This document shows positions 17,005 to 25,457 of a DNA stretch of 25,811 nucleotides, in pieces. The translations under genes and the position numbers were made by a program. How positions within the stretch are numbered: position 1 is the stretch's first letter; each line of letters begins with the position of its first letter. The stretch covers positions 181-25,991 of the forward strand of contig DAWK01000121.1 in the NCBI GenBank assembly GCA_002509745.1. The letters are read 5' to 3'. The notes beneath the pieces were generated by a model, which did not search any database, was not told where the DNA came from, and worked only from the letters and a program-made list of their open reading frames with translations. This DNA comes from Methanobacteriaceae archaeon UBA349 (lineage in GTDB: Archaea; Methanobacteriota; Methanobacteria; Methanobacteriales; Methanobacteriaceae).

Positions 17005-18581
17005 ACGAAACCGTGCTTATTGGTAAGTCCGAGAAATTTTTAGACCGCATTGCGTGGGAAAAAATTGATCTGAGTGAAATTTCAACTTTAGAGAAATTTC
17101 TGAAAACTTACCAGTACCTGAAAGAAAACCTGGATGAATTACAGGATTTAAAGGAAAACATGGAATCTCGAGGTTATAAGGCCCCTTATAGGTCCTTGGC
17201 TCGTTATGGATCCAGTGCTCCAGGTGAAGTTGTGGTAGAAGAACTTTATGAAGTTAATCGCCACAATCAATATTTCAGGATGAAAGCGGCTGCAAAAAAG
17301 AATGTTTTAGATCGTGCAAAATCATCTATATCTTCTCATAAAATTGCTTTAGGACATTTAGAAGATTATGCGTCTTTAAAATGTATATCTTGTGGGAAAA
17401 GTTTCAGAGTTCATGAATTTAGTGATTTAAATCAAGAGGATAATATTATTAAATGTACCTGTAACTCACCAGATTTTGAATTGGAAGTTAATGAACACCA
17501 TAGTTCCAGAATAGGTATAATTTCGGAGCTTCCCCTTTCTGGAAATTACATGGTTTTAATGTCACAGTTAACTCCTTTGGGAAGAGAATCGTTTAAAATA
17601 ATAATGAAATTTTTAAAACAAGAAAGAAAAGGTGTTGTAAAAACTGTTTCTCTTGTTATAAAGGTTATGGAGTCTGGAAGATGGATTAGGAAGCGTGTTA
17701 CTCAGGACGCTGATGATAATTTGAATTACGAATCTGAGTTGCGAAAAAAATACGGTCCAAATGTTCGTATTGAATTTTTACAATTTCAGCGCAAGAAACC
17801 CACAATTATTAATGATAAACATACTCGTACCGCATTATCTTTGGCATATGCTCGTTTTTCAGAAAAATTTTTAAAAAAATTTGCTGATGAAATTTTAAAT
17901 GAGCACTTAAATCTAGAAATGGTCGAACTGTATGATGATCTATTTTTAAAGGCAGAATCATTTAATCCGGTTCTTTGGGAGGCAGATGATACTGTTTCTG
18001 AAGCCCGTAAAATGGAATTTAATAGGCTTCTTATAGATCATGGAATGATGAATGAAAATGAGGAAATTAATTCTGATTTAAAAAAAGACCTCAAGTTAAG
18101 GACAGAAATTCAGAAAAACATTTTTACATTAATTCCCATTACTTTAATTTCATGGGATATACTAAAATATTACTTAATAACTTCGTATGACCGTAGAACA
18201 ACTTACTCTGGCCCTTTCCCTTATTTAAGATATAATCTTGATCGTAATCAAATCAAGGTTTTTCAAGATTTTGATTTAGATGTTATTGAAATCTTAAAAA
18301 ATTTCATGAAAGAGAAAATTGATTATATTCCATCAATGCAAAAAACAATACTGAAGAAATTTGAAATAGAACAAAAAATGAAAGGCTTGAATATGAAAAC
18401 CAATCCTTCAGCTTTTGGCGCAGCTATTGTCAATTTAAAATCCGAATTAGATATTAAAACATGTGCTGATGTATTTTCGGTAAATATAAAAGATATTGAA
18501 ATGGAAAAAGAAAATATAAACACTATGGGTAAACCCAAAACTAAAAAAGCCAAAAAATTCATGGAAATGATCAAAAAATGA
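17001..18581 (+). CDS. DUF530 family protein, unknown function
   Basis: A 526-residue protein that I recognise from sequence as DUF530, a family known from methanogens and related archaea without an established function. It starts with a helical, charged region (about 20-60). A treble-clef-like zinc motif follows, with CxxC at 128-131 and CxC at 152-154. After that comes a basic middle region ([17 protein letters not shown]) with GHxLEDY/ISSHK-type segments before it, and a lysine-rich C-terminus. The zinc site and basic stretches suggest RNA or DNA binding, by inference only. It is translationally coupled to metG through the ATGA overlap. A long spacer follows. Confidence 0.85.
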   Translation: MNETVLIGKSEKFLDRIAWEKIDLSEISTLEKFLKTYQYLKENLDELQDLKENMESRGYKAPYRSLARYGSSAPGEVVVEELYEVNRHNQYFRMKAAAKKNVLDRAKSSISSHKIALGHLEDYASLKCISCGKSFRVHEFSDLNQEDNIIKCTCNSPDFELEVNEHHSSRIGIISELPLSGNYMVLMSQLTPLGRESFKIIMKFLKQERKGVVKTVSLVIKVMESGRWIRKRVTQDADDNLNYESELRKKYGPNVRIEFLQFQRKKPTIINDKHTRTALSLAYARFSEKFLKKFADEILNEHLNLEMVELYDDLFLKAESFNPVLWEADDTVSEARKMEFNRLLIDHGMMNENEEINSDLKKDLKLRTEIQKNIFTLIPITLISWDILKYYLITSYDRRTTYSGPFPYLRYNLDRNQIKVFQDFDLDVIEILKNFMKEKIDYIPSMQKTILKKFEIEQKMKGLNMKTNPSAFGAAIVNLKSELDIKTCADVFSVNIKDIEMEKENINTMGKPKTKKAKKFMEMIKK

Positions 18582-18747
18582 GTTCCTAGTTAAAATCCAT
18601 GTTTTAAACCAAATAGCCTATTAAATTCAATGTTTTACATTATTTATTCAAATTTCGTAATTAATTATCTAGTTAATATTTATTAATTTAATTTAAACTC
18701 ATTACTTATAATTTTAAATTTAATATTATTACTTATCATGTGATTTC

Positions 18748-19212
18748 ATGTCATTGGAGAAAGTTCATATAAATCAACCATTAACTTCAAGAAAGATAAT
18801 GGAAGTACTGGAAAAGTATCCTGATTTAAAAAAAATAACTTGCCCGATTAGTTTATACAAAAGAACATCTCCTAAATATTTAGATGCTCTTAAAGAGCTG
18901 GGTATTGAGGTAGAACCCTTATCTTCTAGGGGTAGGCCAAATAAATATGATGAAAAAAAAGTTTTTGAAATTAAAAGTCTCCTAAAAGATGGTAAGACTC
19001 CTAAAGAAATTTCTAAGCAGATGAAAATTCCTTTGAAATCTGTTTATTACTTAAATAAAGATTTACATCTAAAAAAGGGTCGAAAATCTAAGTATGCTAA
19101 AGGGATACATATTAAAGTCCGTGAAATGGCTAAAAATGGAGTTCCACGTAAACAAATTTCAGAAAGGCTCCATATACCACTTAGAACAGTTTATTATATT
19201 TTAAAAAAATAA
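18748..19212 (+). CDS. Double helix-turn-helix DNA-binding protein (DUF1699-like N-terminus)
   Basis: A 154-residue basic protein with a clear internal duplication. Unit 1 (62-110) starts GRPNKY and unit 2 (111-154) starts GRKSKY. Each has a helix, then KEISKQMKIPLKSVYYL or KQISERLHIPLRTVYYI, the recognition pattern of resolvase/Hin-type helix-turn-helix domains. The N-terminal 60 residues (YPDLKKITCPISLYKRTSPKYL) resemble, from memory, the archaeal DUF1699 family. It is probably a transcription factor binding a two-part site. The start is ATG with GTGAT at 18740-18744. It ends 24 bases before the membrane transferase start and probably shares its transcript. Confidence 0.78.
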   Translation: MSLEKVHINQPLTSRKIMEVLEKYPDLKKITCPISLYKRTSPKYLDALKELGIEVEPLSSRGRPNKYDEKKVFEIKSLLKDGKTPKEISKQMKIPLKSVYYLNKDLHLKKGRKSKYAKGIHIKVREMAKNGVPRKQISERLHIPLRTVYYILKK

Positions 19213-19236
19213 TTTTACTAAATGAATGGTGATAGA

Positions 19237-20208
19237 ATGGTATTCCATGCTTCAATTGAATATTCATTAATATTAATTATTTCCGGAGTTTGCGGATTAT
19301 TAGCATTTGCTTCTACTTATTTAGTAATGCCTAGGCTTATTAGTAAATTAGAGAATGCTAATGTTGTAGGTAAAGATATACACAAGATTTCAAAACCTAT
19401 TGTTGCTGAAATGGGTGGAATAGGAATACTTTTTGGATTTACAATTGGAATGTTTTTTGGTATTTACTCATATCCTGATCTTCATTATGAATTAATCATT
19501 ACTCTGTTAGTTATTCTTCTGGTGGGAATAGTTGGTATGGTGGATGATTTGGTAATGTTATCTTCCCGAGAAAAACTTCTTTTGCTTTTTTTAGCAGGAT
19601 TACCTTTGATTTGGGTGGCACCTCCCGAGGTTGGAATTCTATATCTTATTATGATGCCCATATCTGTTTCCATAGCATCTAATTTAACTAATATGTTGGC
19701 TGGATTAAATGGAGTTGAATCTGGATTAGGTGTCATTGCCATGACTTCACTCACGGCTTCTTGTATTATAATGGGAAAATACGATGTTTCCATAATAACT
19801 ATAGCTATGTTAGGTGCGTTACTAGCATTTTTACTATATAACAAACATCCATCACGTGTTTTCCCAGGTGATGTGGGAACTTTAATAATCGGTGCGTCGA
19901 TTGCTTCGGTAGCTTTTATTGGTAGGGTTAAAATAATTGCACTTATAGTTTTATTGCCTAATATTATAGATGGTATTTTAAAATTTTACAGTGCCGGGGT
20001 GGTCGAAAGACAGAAACATGCACCTACTAAAGTAGGAAAAGATGGAAAGCTATTGGCACCTCCACAAGGATTTAAGTCTTTAATTCGCTGGATATTAAGA
20101 AGACCAATGGAAGAAAAAACAGTTGTTATAATTGTATGGTCAATAGGAATATTATTTGGAGCTATAGGCATATTACTTGCATTCATACTTCCTCTAGATC
20201 CATTTTAA
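19237..20208 (+). CDS. Membrane phosphosugar transferase (GPT/MraY family, glycosyltransferase family 4)
   Basis: A polytopic membrane protein of 323 residues with about 9-10 hydrophobic segments. It transfers a sugar phosphate from a UDP-sugar, usually UDP-GlcNAc, to a polyprenyl phosphate, the first step of lipid-linked glycan assembly. Motifs are KPIVAEMGGIGI after helix 1, GMVDDL with Asp103 and Asp104, NMLAGLNGVESG (152-163), VFPGDVGTL (208-216) and a cytoplasmic RQKHAPTK loop. These favour a GPT/Alg7-like role in N-glycosylation over bacterial MraY, but a pseudomurein role is possible. The frame opens at ATG 19222; GGTGAT (19228-19233) points to the ATG at 19237. It may use the lipid made by UppS. 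Confidence 0.88.
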   Translation: MVFHASIEYSLILIISGVCGLLAFASTYLVMPRLISKLENANVVGKDIHKISKPIVAEMGGIGILFGFTIGMFFGIYSYPDLHYELIITLLVILLVGIVGMVDDLVMLSSREKLLLLFLAGLPLIWVAPPEVGILYLIMMPISVSIASNLTNMLAGLNGVESGLGVIAMTSLTASCIIMGKYDVSIITIAMLGALLAFLLYNKHPSRVFPGDVGTLIIGASIASVAFIGRVKIIALIVLLPNIIDGILKFYSAGVVERQKHAPTKVGKDGKLLAPPQGFKSLIRWILRRPMEEKTVVIIVWSIGILFGAIGILLAFILPLDPF

Positions 20209-20303
20209 TAATTTAATTCAGCATCCAATTAAACTATTATTTATTATCTTATTTTTTATATTATTAGTTTTTATTATTTTTATTATAAAATTAACAAAAT
20301 TAT

Positions 20304-20317
20304 AACTTAATTAAGTT
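20304..20317. repeat. 14-base palindrome in the convergent spacer
   Basis: AACTTAATTAAGTT is a perfect palindrome in the 271-base gap between the membrane transferase and the TPR gene. T-tracts precede it on the plus strand (20251-20280), so the area probably serves termination of the plus-strand gene. Apart from this and the duplication at 20456, I see nothing else in the gap. Confidence 0.35.
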
Positions 20318-20455
20318 AAGAAAAACCAAAAAACTAAACATTTAATTGATAAGCAAGAATATAACTATCCAAAAAATTTCAAATCCAGAGAACAAATCAT
20401 TTCTGGAAAAAAGATTTAATAACAATTATTAGAAAAAATGGGATGTTAATCAAAA

Positions 20456-20485
20456 AATAAGGATCTACTAAATAAGGATCTACTC
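20456..20485. repeat. Tandem duplication of a 15-base unit at the TPR gene end
   Basis: AATAAGGATCTACTA (20456-20470) is followed directly by AATAAGGATCTACTC (20471-20485), identical in 14 of 15 bases. On the minus strand the second copy contains the TAG stop of the TPR gene (20480-20482), and the first copy supplies a spare TAG. It looks like a recent slippage event. Confidence 0.7.
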
Positions 20486-21388
20486 ATTGTATAGTGTATT
20501 TAAAATATCAATTGCAGCGGATTCCGCCTTTTTATTATCTAATTGTTGGAATTTTTCAACGGCTTTTCTAAAATTTTCAGAAACTCCCTCAATATTGCCT
20601 TGAATAAAATTAACGGTTCCTAAAATAATCATAGCACCAGCTAATCCACTTTCATCACCTAAACGTTTGAATATTGATTTAGAATTCTCTAAACATTTTT
20701 CTGCTTCATCATATTTCTTTTGTTTTAGATTTTCATTTCCCATTATTAAAAGTAGAGCTGCTTCTCCACTTGTATCACCAATTTCTTTGGATATTCTGAA
20801 TGCTTGGCTAAGATGAATAAGTGCATCTTTTTCATTGGAGTAAGTTTCATAAATAGAAGCAGATTCCACAAGTTGAACTATATCGTCCAGTTTAGGGCTC
20901 ATGTTTGATAAATCTGTTTCATGATCGTCTTCTTCAGAAAGTGAACTAGACTTACTTTTCATTTTTTCCAGTTCAGATAATTCAATAGCTTCTTTAATTT
21001 TTTCTACTTCTTTTATCTTTTCTTGGAGTTCTTCAACTAATGGAGAGTTGTTTGAGGCATAAATTCGTAGAGATTCATTATAATATTCCAGAGATTTGAT
21101 TATTTTTCGGGTATTTAAGTAGACATCTCCAATAGAATCCAAAACAAAAGCTTCTAATTCGTCATCTTTTAGATTTATGGACATTCGCAATGCTTTTTCA
21201 AAATATTTCAAGGAATTTTCGTATTCTTCTGATTCTAAATAAATGACGCCTACATTAATCAGCACATTAAATTCATCATTTTGTAGCTCATCTAGGCGTT
21301 GAAGATAATACTCTAGACTACTTTCTTCTTCCTCTTTCTCGCCCTGGTTCTTGAGAACATCGAATACGCCTAAAACTTGAAGAATCAT
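20480..21388 (-). CDS. Tetratricopeptide repeat (TPR) protein
   Basis: A soluble 302-residue scaffold with about five TPR units: near 39-72 (INVGVIYLESEEYENSLKYF), 79-112 (LDSIGDVYLNTRKIIKSLEY), 173-206, 209-245 and 248-282. A charged helix (about 117-145) and an acidic, serine-rich linker (146-160) split the repeats into two groups. The N-terminus begins with a hydrophobic MILQVLGVFDVL segment that could be a docking helix. TPR proteins hold partners together; the natural candidates are the KaiC-like ATPases and the GTPase encoded just upstream on the same strand, by position only. The start is ATG with GGAG upstream. It is 165 bases after the preceding ATPase gene, so a separate promoter is possible. 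Confidence 0.88.
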   Translation of the reverse strand: MILQVLGVFDVLKNQGEKEEEESSLEYYLQRLDELQNDEFNVLINVGVIYLESEEYENSLKYFEKALRMSINLKDDELEAFVLDSIGDVYLNTRKIIKSLEYYNESLRIYASNNSPLVEELQEKIKEVEKIKEAIELSELEKMKSKSSSLSEEDDHETDLSNMSPKLDDIVQLVESASIYETYSNEKDALIHLSQAFRISKEIGDTSGEAALLLIMGNENLKQKKYDEAEKCLENSKSIFKRLGDESGLAGAMIILGTVNFIQGNIEGVSENFRKAVEKFQQLDNKKAESAAIDILNTLYNE

Positions 21389-21553
21389 CTATTTTTCTCC
21401 ATATGATTTATTTTACAGTAAATTATTATTTTTCCAAAAATTTTCAGAAAATATTAACGGCCGGTAATAAGTTAATTGATATAAATATACTGATTTTTTT
21501 AAAAATTAATATTAATTTACATTCAATATTCAGGACATATCGAAATTTATGAA

Positions 21554-22246
21554 TTAAAAAATACTTATGCCTTGATCGTTTATCTCATACTTTGCTTCAC
21601 TTGACTGATCTTCGGAGCTAATAAATATGTTTTTACCATCCATTCCTACCGTAAAATCTACTAAATCACCTAAAACCTCTTCAGTTTGATGATCAACAGT
21701 TCCTTGTGTGTGGGTGATTAATGCAACACCATTAGCTTCTTTTATTCGTTCGATGTATGATTTCAAAACCCTTAAAACTAAATGTTCTGGATTGAAAGCA
21801 AACTGAGTTGTTAAAGAATCTAAAATGGATCTAAATTTCGGTGATTTTTGAAATAAAAACCTAGTTCCAATCCCTACTTTAACCATCATATCGGTTGGAT
21901 TCTGAAGTGAAGAAATTTTATAAGTTGCTGATTCTTCCAGTTTTGCCCCAGACAACTTGGAAATAAGATCTATAATATATAAATTTTGATTTTGAATGTG
22001 TGATTGAAGAAACCAGTTAAAATCCATAGTTCTTTGTTGTAGCTGTTTAATTCCATAGTCAGCTGTTATGTAGAGGCATGGCTCGCTTTCCTCTAGTCCG
22101 TTGTACATGAATTGGTAGCAGAAAATGGATTTTCCTACTTTAGGGGGTCCATATATGAGGGCTACTGAATCTTCGCTGATTTCTAATCCTTCTTCACCAA
22201 TTAAAGCGTCGAAACCTGGAATGCCAGATTGATAGTATTTTGTCAT
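21554..22246 (-). CDS. KaiC/RAD55-like RecA-superfamily ATPase, copy 2
   Basis: A single KaiC-like domain of 230 residues. The usual family opening (SGIPGFDALIG) is followed by Walker A GPPKVGKS (33-40) and the Walker B-like RSILDSLT (Asp143). The catalytic Glu pair that KaiC has after strand 2 is replaced by Ala-Asp (YITADYG), so hydrolysis may be slow or absent. The frame opens at GTG 22255, but the ATG at 22246 gives the family start, with a weak TGGTTAT upstream. It is a paralogue of the next upstream gene; the Walker A region is nearly identical while the C-terminal third is diverged. Signal transduction is the general role of this family; the partner here is inferred from position. Confidence 0.87.
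   Translation of the reverse strand: MTKYYQSGIPGFDALIGEEGLEISEDSVALIYGPPKVGKSIFCYQFMYNGLEESEPCLYITADYGIKQLQQRTMDFNWFLQSHIQNQNLYIIDLISKLSGAKLEESATYKISSLQNPTDMMVKVGIGTRFLFQKSPKFRSILDSLTTQFAFNPEHLVLRVLKSYIERIKEANGVALITHTQGTVDHQTEEVLGDLVDFTVGMDGKNIFISSEDQSSEAKYEINDQGISIF
22068..22140. repeat. Near-identical segment shared with 22907-22979
   Basis: These 73 bases match 22907-22979 with 5 differences, including 27 identical bases in a row (22094-22120). They encode the Walker A helix and the following strand of the two ATPase paralogues. Flanking parts of the genes are much more diverged. Confidence 0.75.
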
Positions 22247-22374
22247 TATAACCACGTGTTAAATCTAAACAAATCAACTATTTTAATAGTAGTTATGTTC
22301 ATAATCAATTTTTACTATGATTGTTTTTTGGAGGCATACTCTACAATGAATGTTGTGTTTATTGGATATTATTT

Positions 22375-23088
22375 TTATTTATCAGAGGTTCCAATAGAAA
22401 TACCATTTTCATTCACAGTATAACTAGATTTTTTCTTTCCAACACCAACCATGGCTTCAATTGTTATTTCATCTCCATTAAGATGAATTATGTTATCTAC
22501 TATAGATTTTAACATTGCTTCGACTTTAGAATCTGCTGATCCTTCAGTATAAGTCACAATTGCAGTCCCTCCTGATTCTTTAATGCGCATTATATATGCG
22601 GTTAGGACTCTCACAATTAACATTTCGTCATTGAAAGCCATTAATGTAGTGAGTGAATCGAGGATTGATCTAAAACGTGCTGATTTTTTTGATATAAATC
22701 TGGTTCCAACTCCTAATTTAACCATAATGTCTGTGGGATTGTGTACTGAAGATGAAGCATAAGTTGGAGTGTCTATTACTTTGTTACCAGAAACGCTTGA
22801 TATGGCATCAATTAGATACAAAGTTTCTTCATTGAAATATGTGCTTAATTCCCATCCAAAATCTAAAGTATTTTGTTGTAGTTGTTTTATACCATAGTCT
22901 GTGGTGATGTAGAGGCATGGTTCGCTTTCTTTTAGTCCGTTGTACATGAATTGGTAGCAAAATATGGATTTTCCTACTTTAGGAGGCCCATATACTAATG
23001 TGACTGTATTTTCTGGAATACCTCCAGTACCATTACTGGAAACCATATCGTCAAAACTTGAAATTCCTGATGGAATACGGGGTATCAT
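22375..23088 (-). CDS. KaiC/RAD55-like RecA-superfamily ATPase, copy 1
   Basis: A single KaiC-like domain of 237 residues. It opens with RIPSGISSFDDMV, then Walker A GPPKVGKS (34-41), YLIDAIS (91-97) and Walker B-like RSILDSLT (Asp144). Where KaiC has two catalytic glutamates this protein has Thr-Asp (YITTDYG). The C-terminus ends in a beta-hairpin-like SSYTVNENGISIG, similar in shape to copy 2 (YEINDQGISIF), which may be a shared docking tail. The start is ATG with a good GGTGAT 4 bases upstream. It lies 58 bases after the GTPase gene, probably in the same operon, and 128 bases ahead of copy 2. It resembles the single-domain ATPases of archaeal surface-motor systems, but I cannot assign it there. 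Confidence 0.88.
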   Translation of the reverse strand: MIPRIPSGISSFDDMVSSNGTGGIPENTVTLVYGPPKVGKSIFCYQFMYNGLKESEPCLYITTDYGIKQLQQNTLDFGWELSTYFNEETLYLIDAISSVSGNKVIDTPTYASSSVHNPTDIMVKLGVGTRFISKKSARFRSILDSLTTLMAFNDEMLIVRVLTAYIMRIKESGGTAIVTYTEGSADSKVEAMLKSIVDNIIHLNGDEITIEAMVGVGKKKSSYTVNENGISIGTSDK

Positions 23089-23146
23089 TTAATCACCTAT
23101 TTACTGAATATTTAATGAATTTAAAATAATTATGAATAATTTGAGA

Positions 23147-24322
23147 TTAATCTCCATAAAGAATTTTTAGAAGTGCATCCAATGCGTCTTCTATTCCTTT
23201 CTTCTCAGAGATTACTGTGGGTATTATAGGTATACTTTTATCTAATTTCATTTTTTCTCTAATTTCATCTGGTGAAAGTGCACCATCTAAATCCTGTTTA
23301 TTAGCTACAATTATTTTGGGGATTGATTCTGAGCGAGTCTTCCTAATCATTTCTTTGGCTCGTGCAAAGGTTTGCTCTGCAGTTGAATCAACTAATATAA
23401 ATGCACCAACGGCTTCTTTAGATAAAACACCTAATATCAAGTCAAATCTCTCTTGACCAGGTGTTCCAAATACATCTGCCAAAAATCCTTTATAATCCAC
23501 GTGTCCAATATCCATAGCAATTGTGGTCGGAAATGCAGACATGGCTTGCCTATCAACAGAAACAGATTTTTTAGATATGGCCTTGACAAAACTGGATTTT
23601 CCGGAGTTATAGGGTCCCGTAACAAGTATTTTAGGAACATAAACCTTTACCCCACCTGGCTGAACTATAAAGAAAAGAACCATAGTATCTGCAGGGCTTG
23701 ACCATGAGGAATGAGCAACCATAAATCCTTGTCCGATAATTACTCTTTCTTCTATTGTTTTTAAGTCTACAACACAATCCATAGAATCTTTAATTGCATT
23801 GATCACATCTTTATCATAGTCCCATTCGGTAAAAACATAAACAAGTGTTGTTTTTGTTTCTTTAGCTTTCTCATTCCATTTTTTGATTAAATCTAACGTG
23901 TTTCCATTACTTAAATAATCTATAAGTACAGAAAGATTATTTATAACTCCTATGCCTCCGGCAACATCTTCTATAGCAGCTAAAATAACATTCTCTACTT
24001 CAGAATAATCATTAATAGAATATTTACTATCACTTTGTGAACCTAAAAAACTGGAACTACCATCTACAAAAAAAACTTTTTCTTCTTCTAAAAAAGATTC
24101 TAAGTCCCAACCATAGGAATTGAATTCATATTGTATTGTTTCAGGTTCTGAAACATTTGTAAAAATAAATGCAGGATCTCCTTCTTCTACCCGACCATTA
24201 AGCATTTGATAACCGAATGCTTCACAGTCTACTCCAGGATATGCACAAAACATGATAGATGCATCATCTAAAATTCCACCACCCAGCAAGTCGTCAAGCT
24301 TGGGGATGTAGGTTTTTTTCAT
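23147..24322 (-). CDS. Degenerate KaiC-like domain fused to an MglA/Arf-like small GTPase
   Basis: A 391-residue two-domain protein. Residues 1-220 follow the KaiC-like layout ([24 protein letters not shown]), but the nucleotide loop reads [11 protein letters not shown], without the GK[ST] needed for ATP, and the catalytic Glu pair is absent (FTNVSEP). Residues 229-391 are a complete small GTPase: P-loop GPYNSGKSS (236-244), Thr266/Thr267 in the switch I area, FGTPGQERF (285-293) with the Gln290 switch II residue, NKQD (341-344) and SEK (372-374). The FGTPGQ form is, as I recall, typical of the COG2229 group of prokaryotic GTPases. AAGGAGATGT within the end of the roadblock gene serves as its ribosome site, so the two are co-translated. 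Confidence 0.9.
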   Translation of the reverse strand: MKKTYIPKLDDLLGGGILDDASIMFCAYPGVDCEAFGYQMLNGRVEEGDPAFIFTNVSEPETIQYEFNSYGWDLESFLEEEKVFFVDGSSSFLGSQSDSKYSINDYSEVENVILAAIEDVAGGIGVINNLSVLIDYLSNGNTLDLIKKWNEKAKETKTTLVYVFTEWDYDKDVINAIKDSMDCVVDLKTIEERVIIGQGFMVAHSSWSSPADTMVLFFIVQPGGVKVYVPKILVTGPYNSGKSSFVKAISKKSVSVDRQAMSAFPTTIAMDIGHVDYKGFLADVFGTPGQERFDLILGVLSKEAVGAFILVDSTAEQTFARAKEMIRKTRSESIPKIIVANKQDLDGALSPDEIREKMKLDKSIPIIPTVISEKKGIEDALDALLKILYGD

Positions 24323-24324
24323 GT

Positions 24325-24702
24325 TTACATCTCCTTAAGGATTTCATCGACTTGACTTGCCCGACTTTCCATCTCAAAAAGAATTAATCCTAATTGGGCG
24401 TCTGGTTCAGTCAAAGCATTGAATATAGCTTTATCTCCTGCTGGTTTTAAAATAATAATTCCTTTTTCAGTTCTAACAGAAATTTCATTTACAGATCCAG
24501 TATTCATTTGACCGGAAGCTGCTTCTGCCGCACCCATAATTGTAGAACATAGTGCGGAAAAAATACGAGCATCTACATCTGGAGGAGCTCTGGAATTAAT
24601 TAGCAACCCTTCTTTAGATACAATACCACATGCTTTAATCTGTCCCACTTGCATGAAAGCTGAAAGTACATCATCCAGTTTTTCCTTTTTTGTTTTACTC
24701 AT
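24325..24702 (-). CDS. Roadblock/LC7 (MglB-like) protein
   Basis: A 125-residue roadblock/LC7 fold: helix [10 protein letters not shown], a first strand pair ([18 protein letters not shown], about 20-37), a long helix ([20 protein letters not shown]), then strands [18 protein letters not shown] and a last helix. Homologues act as dimers that bind and regulate small Ras-like GTPases, as MglB does for MglA. The GTPase gene starts 2 bases after this one ends, which makes a partner relationship very likely. The start is ATG with GGGTGAA upstream, and a TATA box lies at 24748-24759. It is the likely first gene of the switch operon. Confidence 0.93.
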   Translation of the reverse strand: MSKTKKEKLDDVLSAFMQVGQIKACGIVSKEGLLINSRAPPDVDARIFSALCSTIMGAAEAASGQMNTGSVNEISVRTEKGIIILKPAGDKAIFNALTEPDAQLGLILFEMESRASQVDEILKEM

Positions 24703-24747
24703 GCATTCACCCAGTATTTGTATTCCTATTATTATCTTTATGTTTAT

Positions 24748-24759
24748 AATTATATAAAA
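24748..24759 (-). promoter_or_regulatory. TATA box of the roadblock-GTPase operon
   Basis: On the minus strand TTTTATATAATT lies about 51 bases before the roadblock ATG, giving a predicted transcript start near 24728 and a leader of about 26 bases that contains the GGGTGAA ribosome site. It separates this operon from the pilin genes upstream. Confidence 0.5.
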
Positions 24760-24889
24760 TGAGTAGTTATTTTATGCATTGGAAAATAAATTCTATAAAT
24801 TAATTTTTATTTTGTATTATTAATAATTATATTAACCTGAGGAATATAAATATTTATCAACAAATTTTTATTTAAAATAATTGAATAAT

Positions 24890-25396
24890 TTAAATCCATT
24901 TAATATCAGCCGTGGTGAAAACATATTTTGGGGAAAAAGCAGGGTTATAAATACTATTTGTTAAATTTTCAGTTTTAAAACATATGCTTATGCTTTTTCG
25001 GATATTATAATTTATTCTATCTCCTAAGGAATTCTTTTCATTACTATTAAGTGGTTTTGTGCAAGAGACGAAAACCTTTAATTGAATTTTTGTTTTTTTA
25101 TAATTAATATTATATCCTTGATTTTTGGTTTCAATTTTTACAATTTTTATTGATGAAGGTGAAATTAATGTTGGTTTTTCAGTTTCATAGGTTTTAAATG
25201 CTTCTTTAGGATAAATGGCAAAATTATTCATATTTATACCTTCTGAAGCTCCGGATCTAGCTGCACCTAATGCATTACCAAGTTCTTGTTCGGTGTTTAT
25301 AAAATTAACAATCATTAAGGTTATTATAAATGCCATCCCTACAATCAGCATATATTCTATAGATATATTTCCCTGATTGTCTATAAATTTTGACAT
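24890..25396 (-). CDS. Class III signal peptide pilin-like protein
   Basis: A 168-residue type IV pilin-like protein. A short basic leader MSKFIDNQG is followed by NISIEYMLIVG and a hydrophobic helix to about residue 33, the arrangement cut by the archaeal EppA-type prepilin peptidase ahead of the helix. The usual first mature residue Gln is Asn10 here, while the +5 glutamate (Glu14) is kept. The rest is a variable, lysine-rich head with two cysteines (VSCTKP and SICFKTE) that could form a disulfide, and a NLT sequon. The frame is open to 25420, but GAGGAGATATAC points to the ATG at 25396. A second pilin-like gene ends 61 bases upstream, suggesting a pilin operon. Confidence 0.85.
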   Translation of the reverse strand: MSKFIDNQGNISIEYMLIVGMAFIITLMIVNFINTEQELGNALGAARSGASEGINMNNFAIYPKEAFKTYETEKPTLISPSSIKIVKIETKNQGYNINYKKTKIQLKVFVSCTKPLNSNEKNSLGDRINYNIRKSISICFKTENLTNSIYNPAFSPKYVFTTADIKWI

Positions 25397-25457
25397 GTAT
25401 ATCTCCTCGTTTGTTTTCAAAAAAATTTGTTAATATTCTTCTTTTTAATTTAATGTC

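Noticed and set aside
22229..22512. Plus-strand open frames over the end of ATPase copy 1 and the following spacer
   Set aside because: They overlap a well-supported minus-strand gene, are aromatic and low-complexity in composition, and lack ribosome sites.
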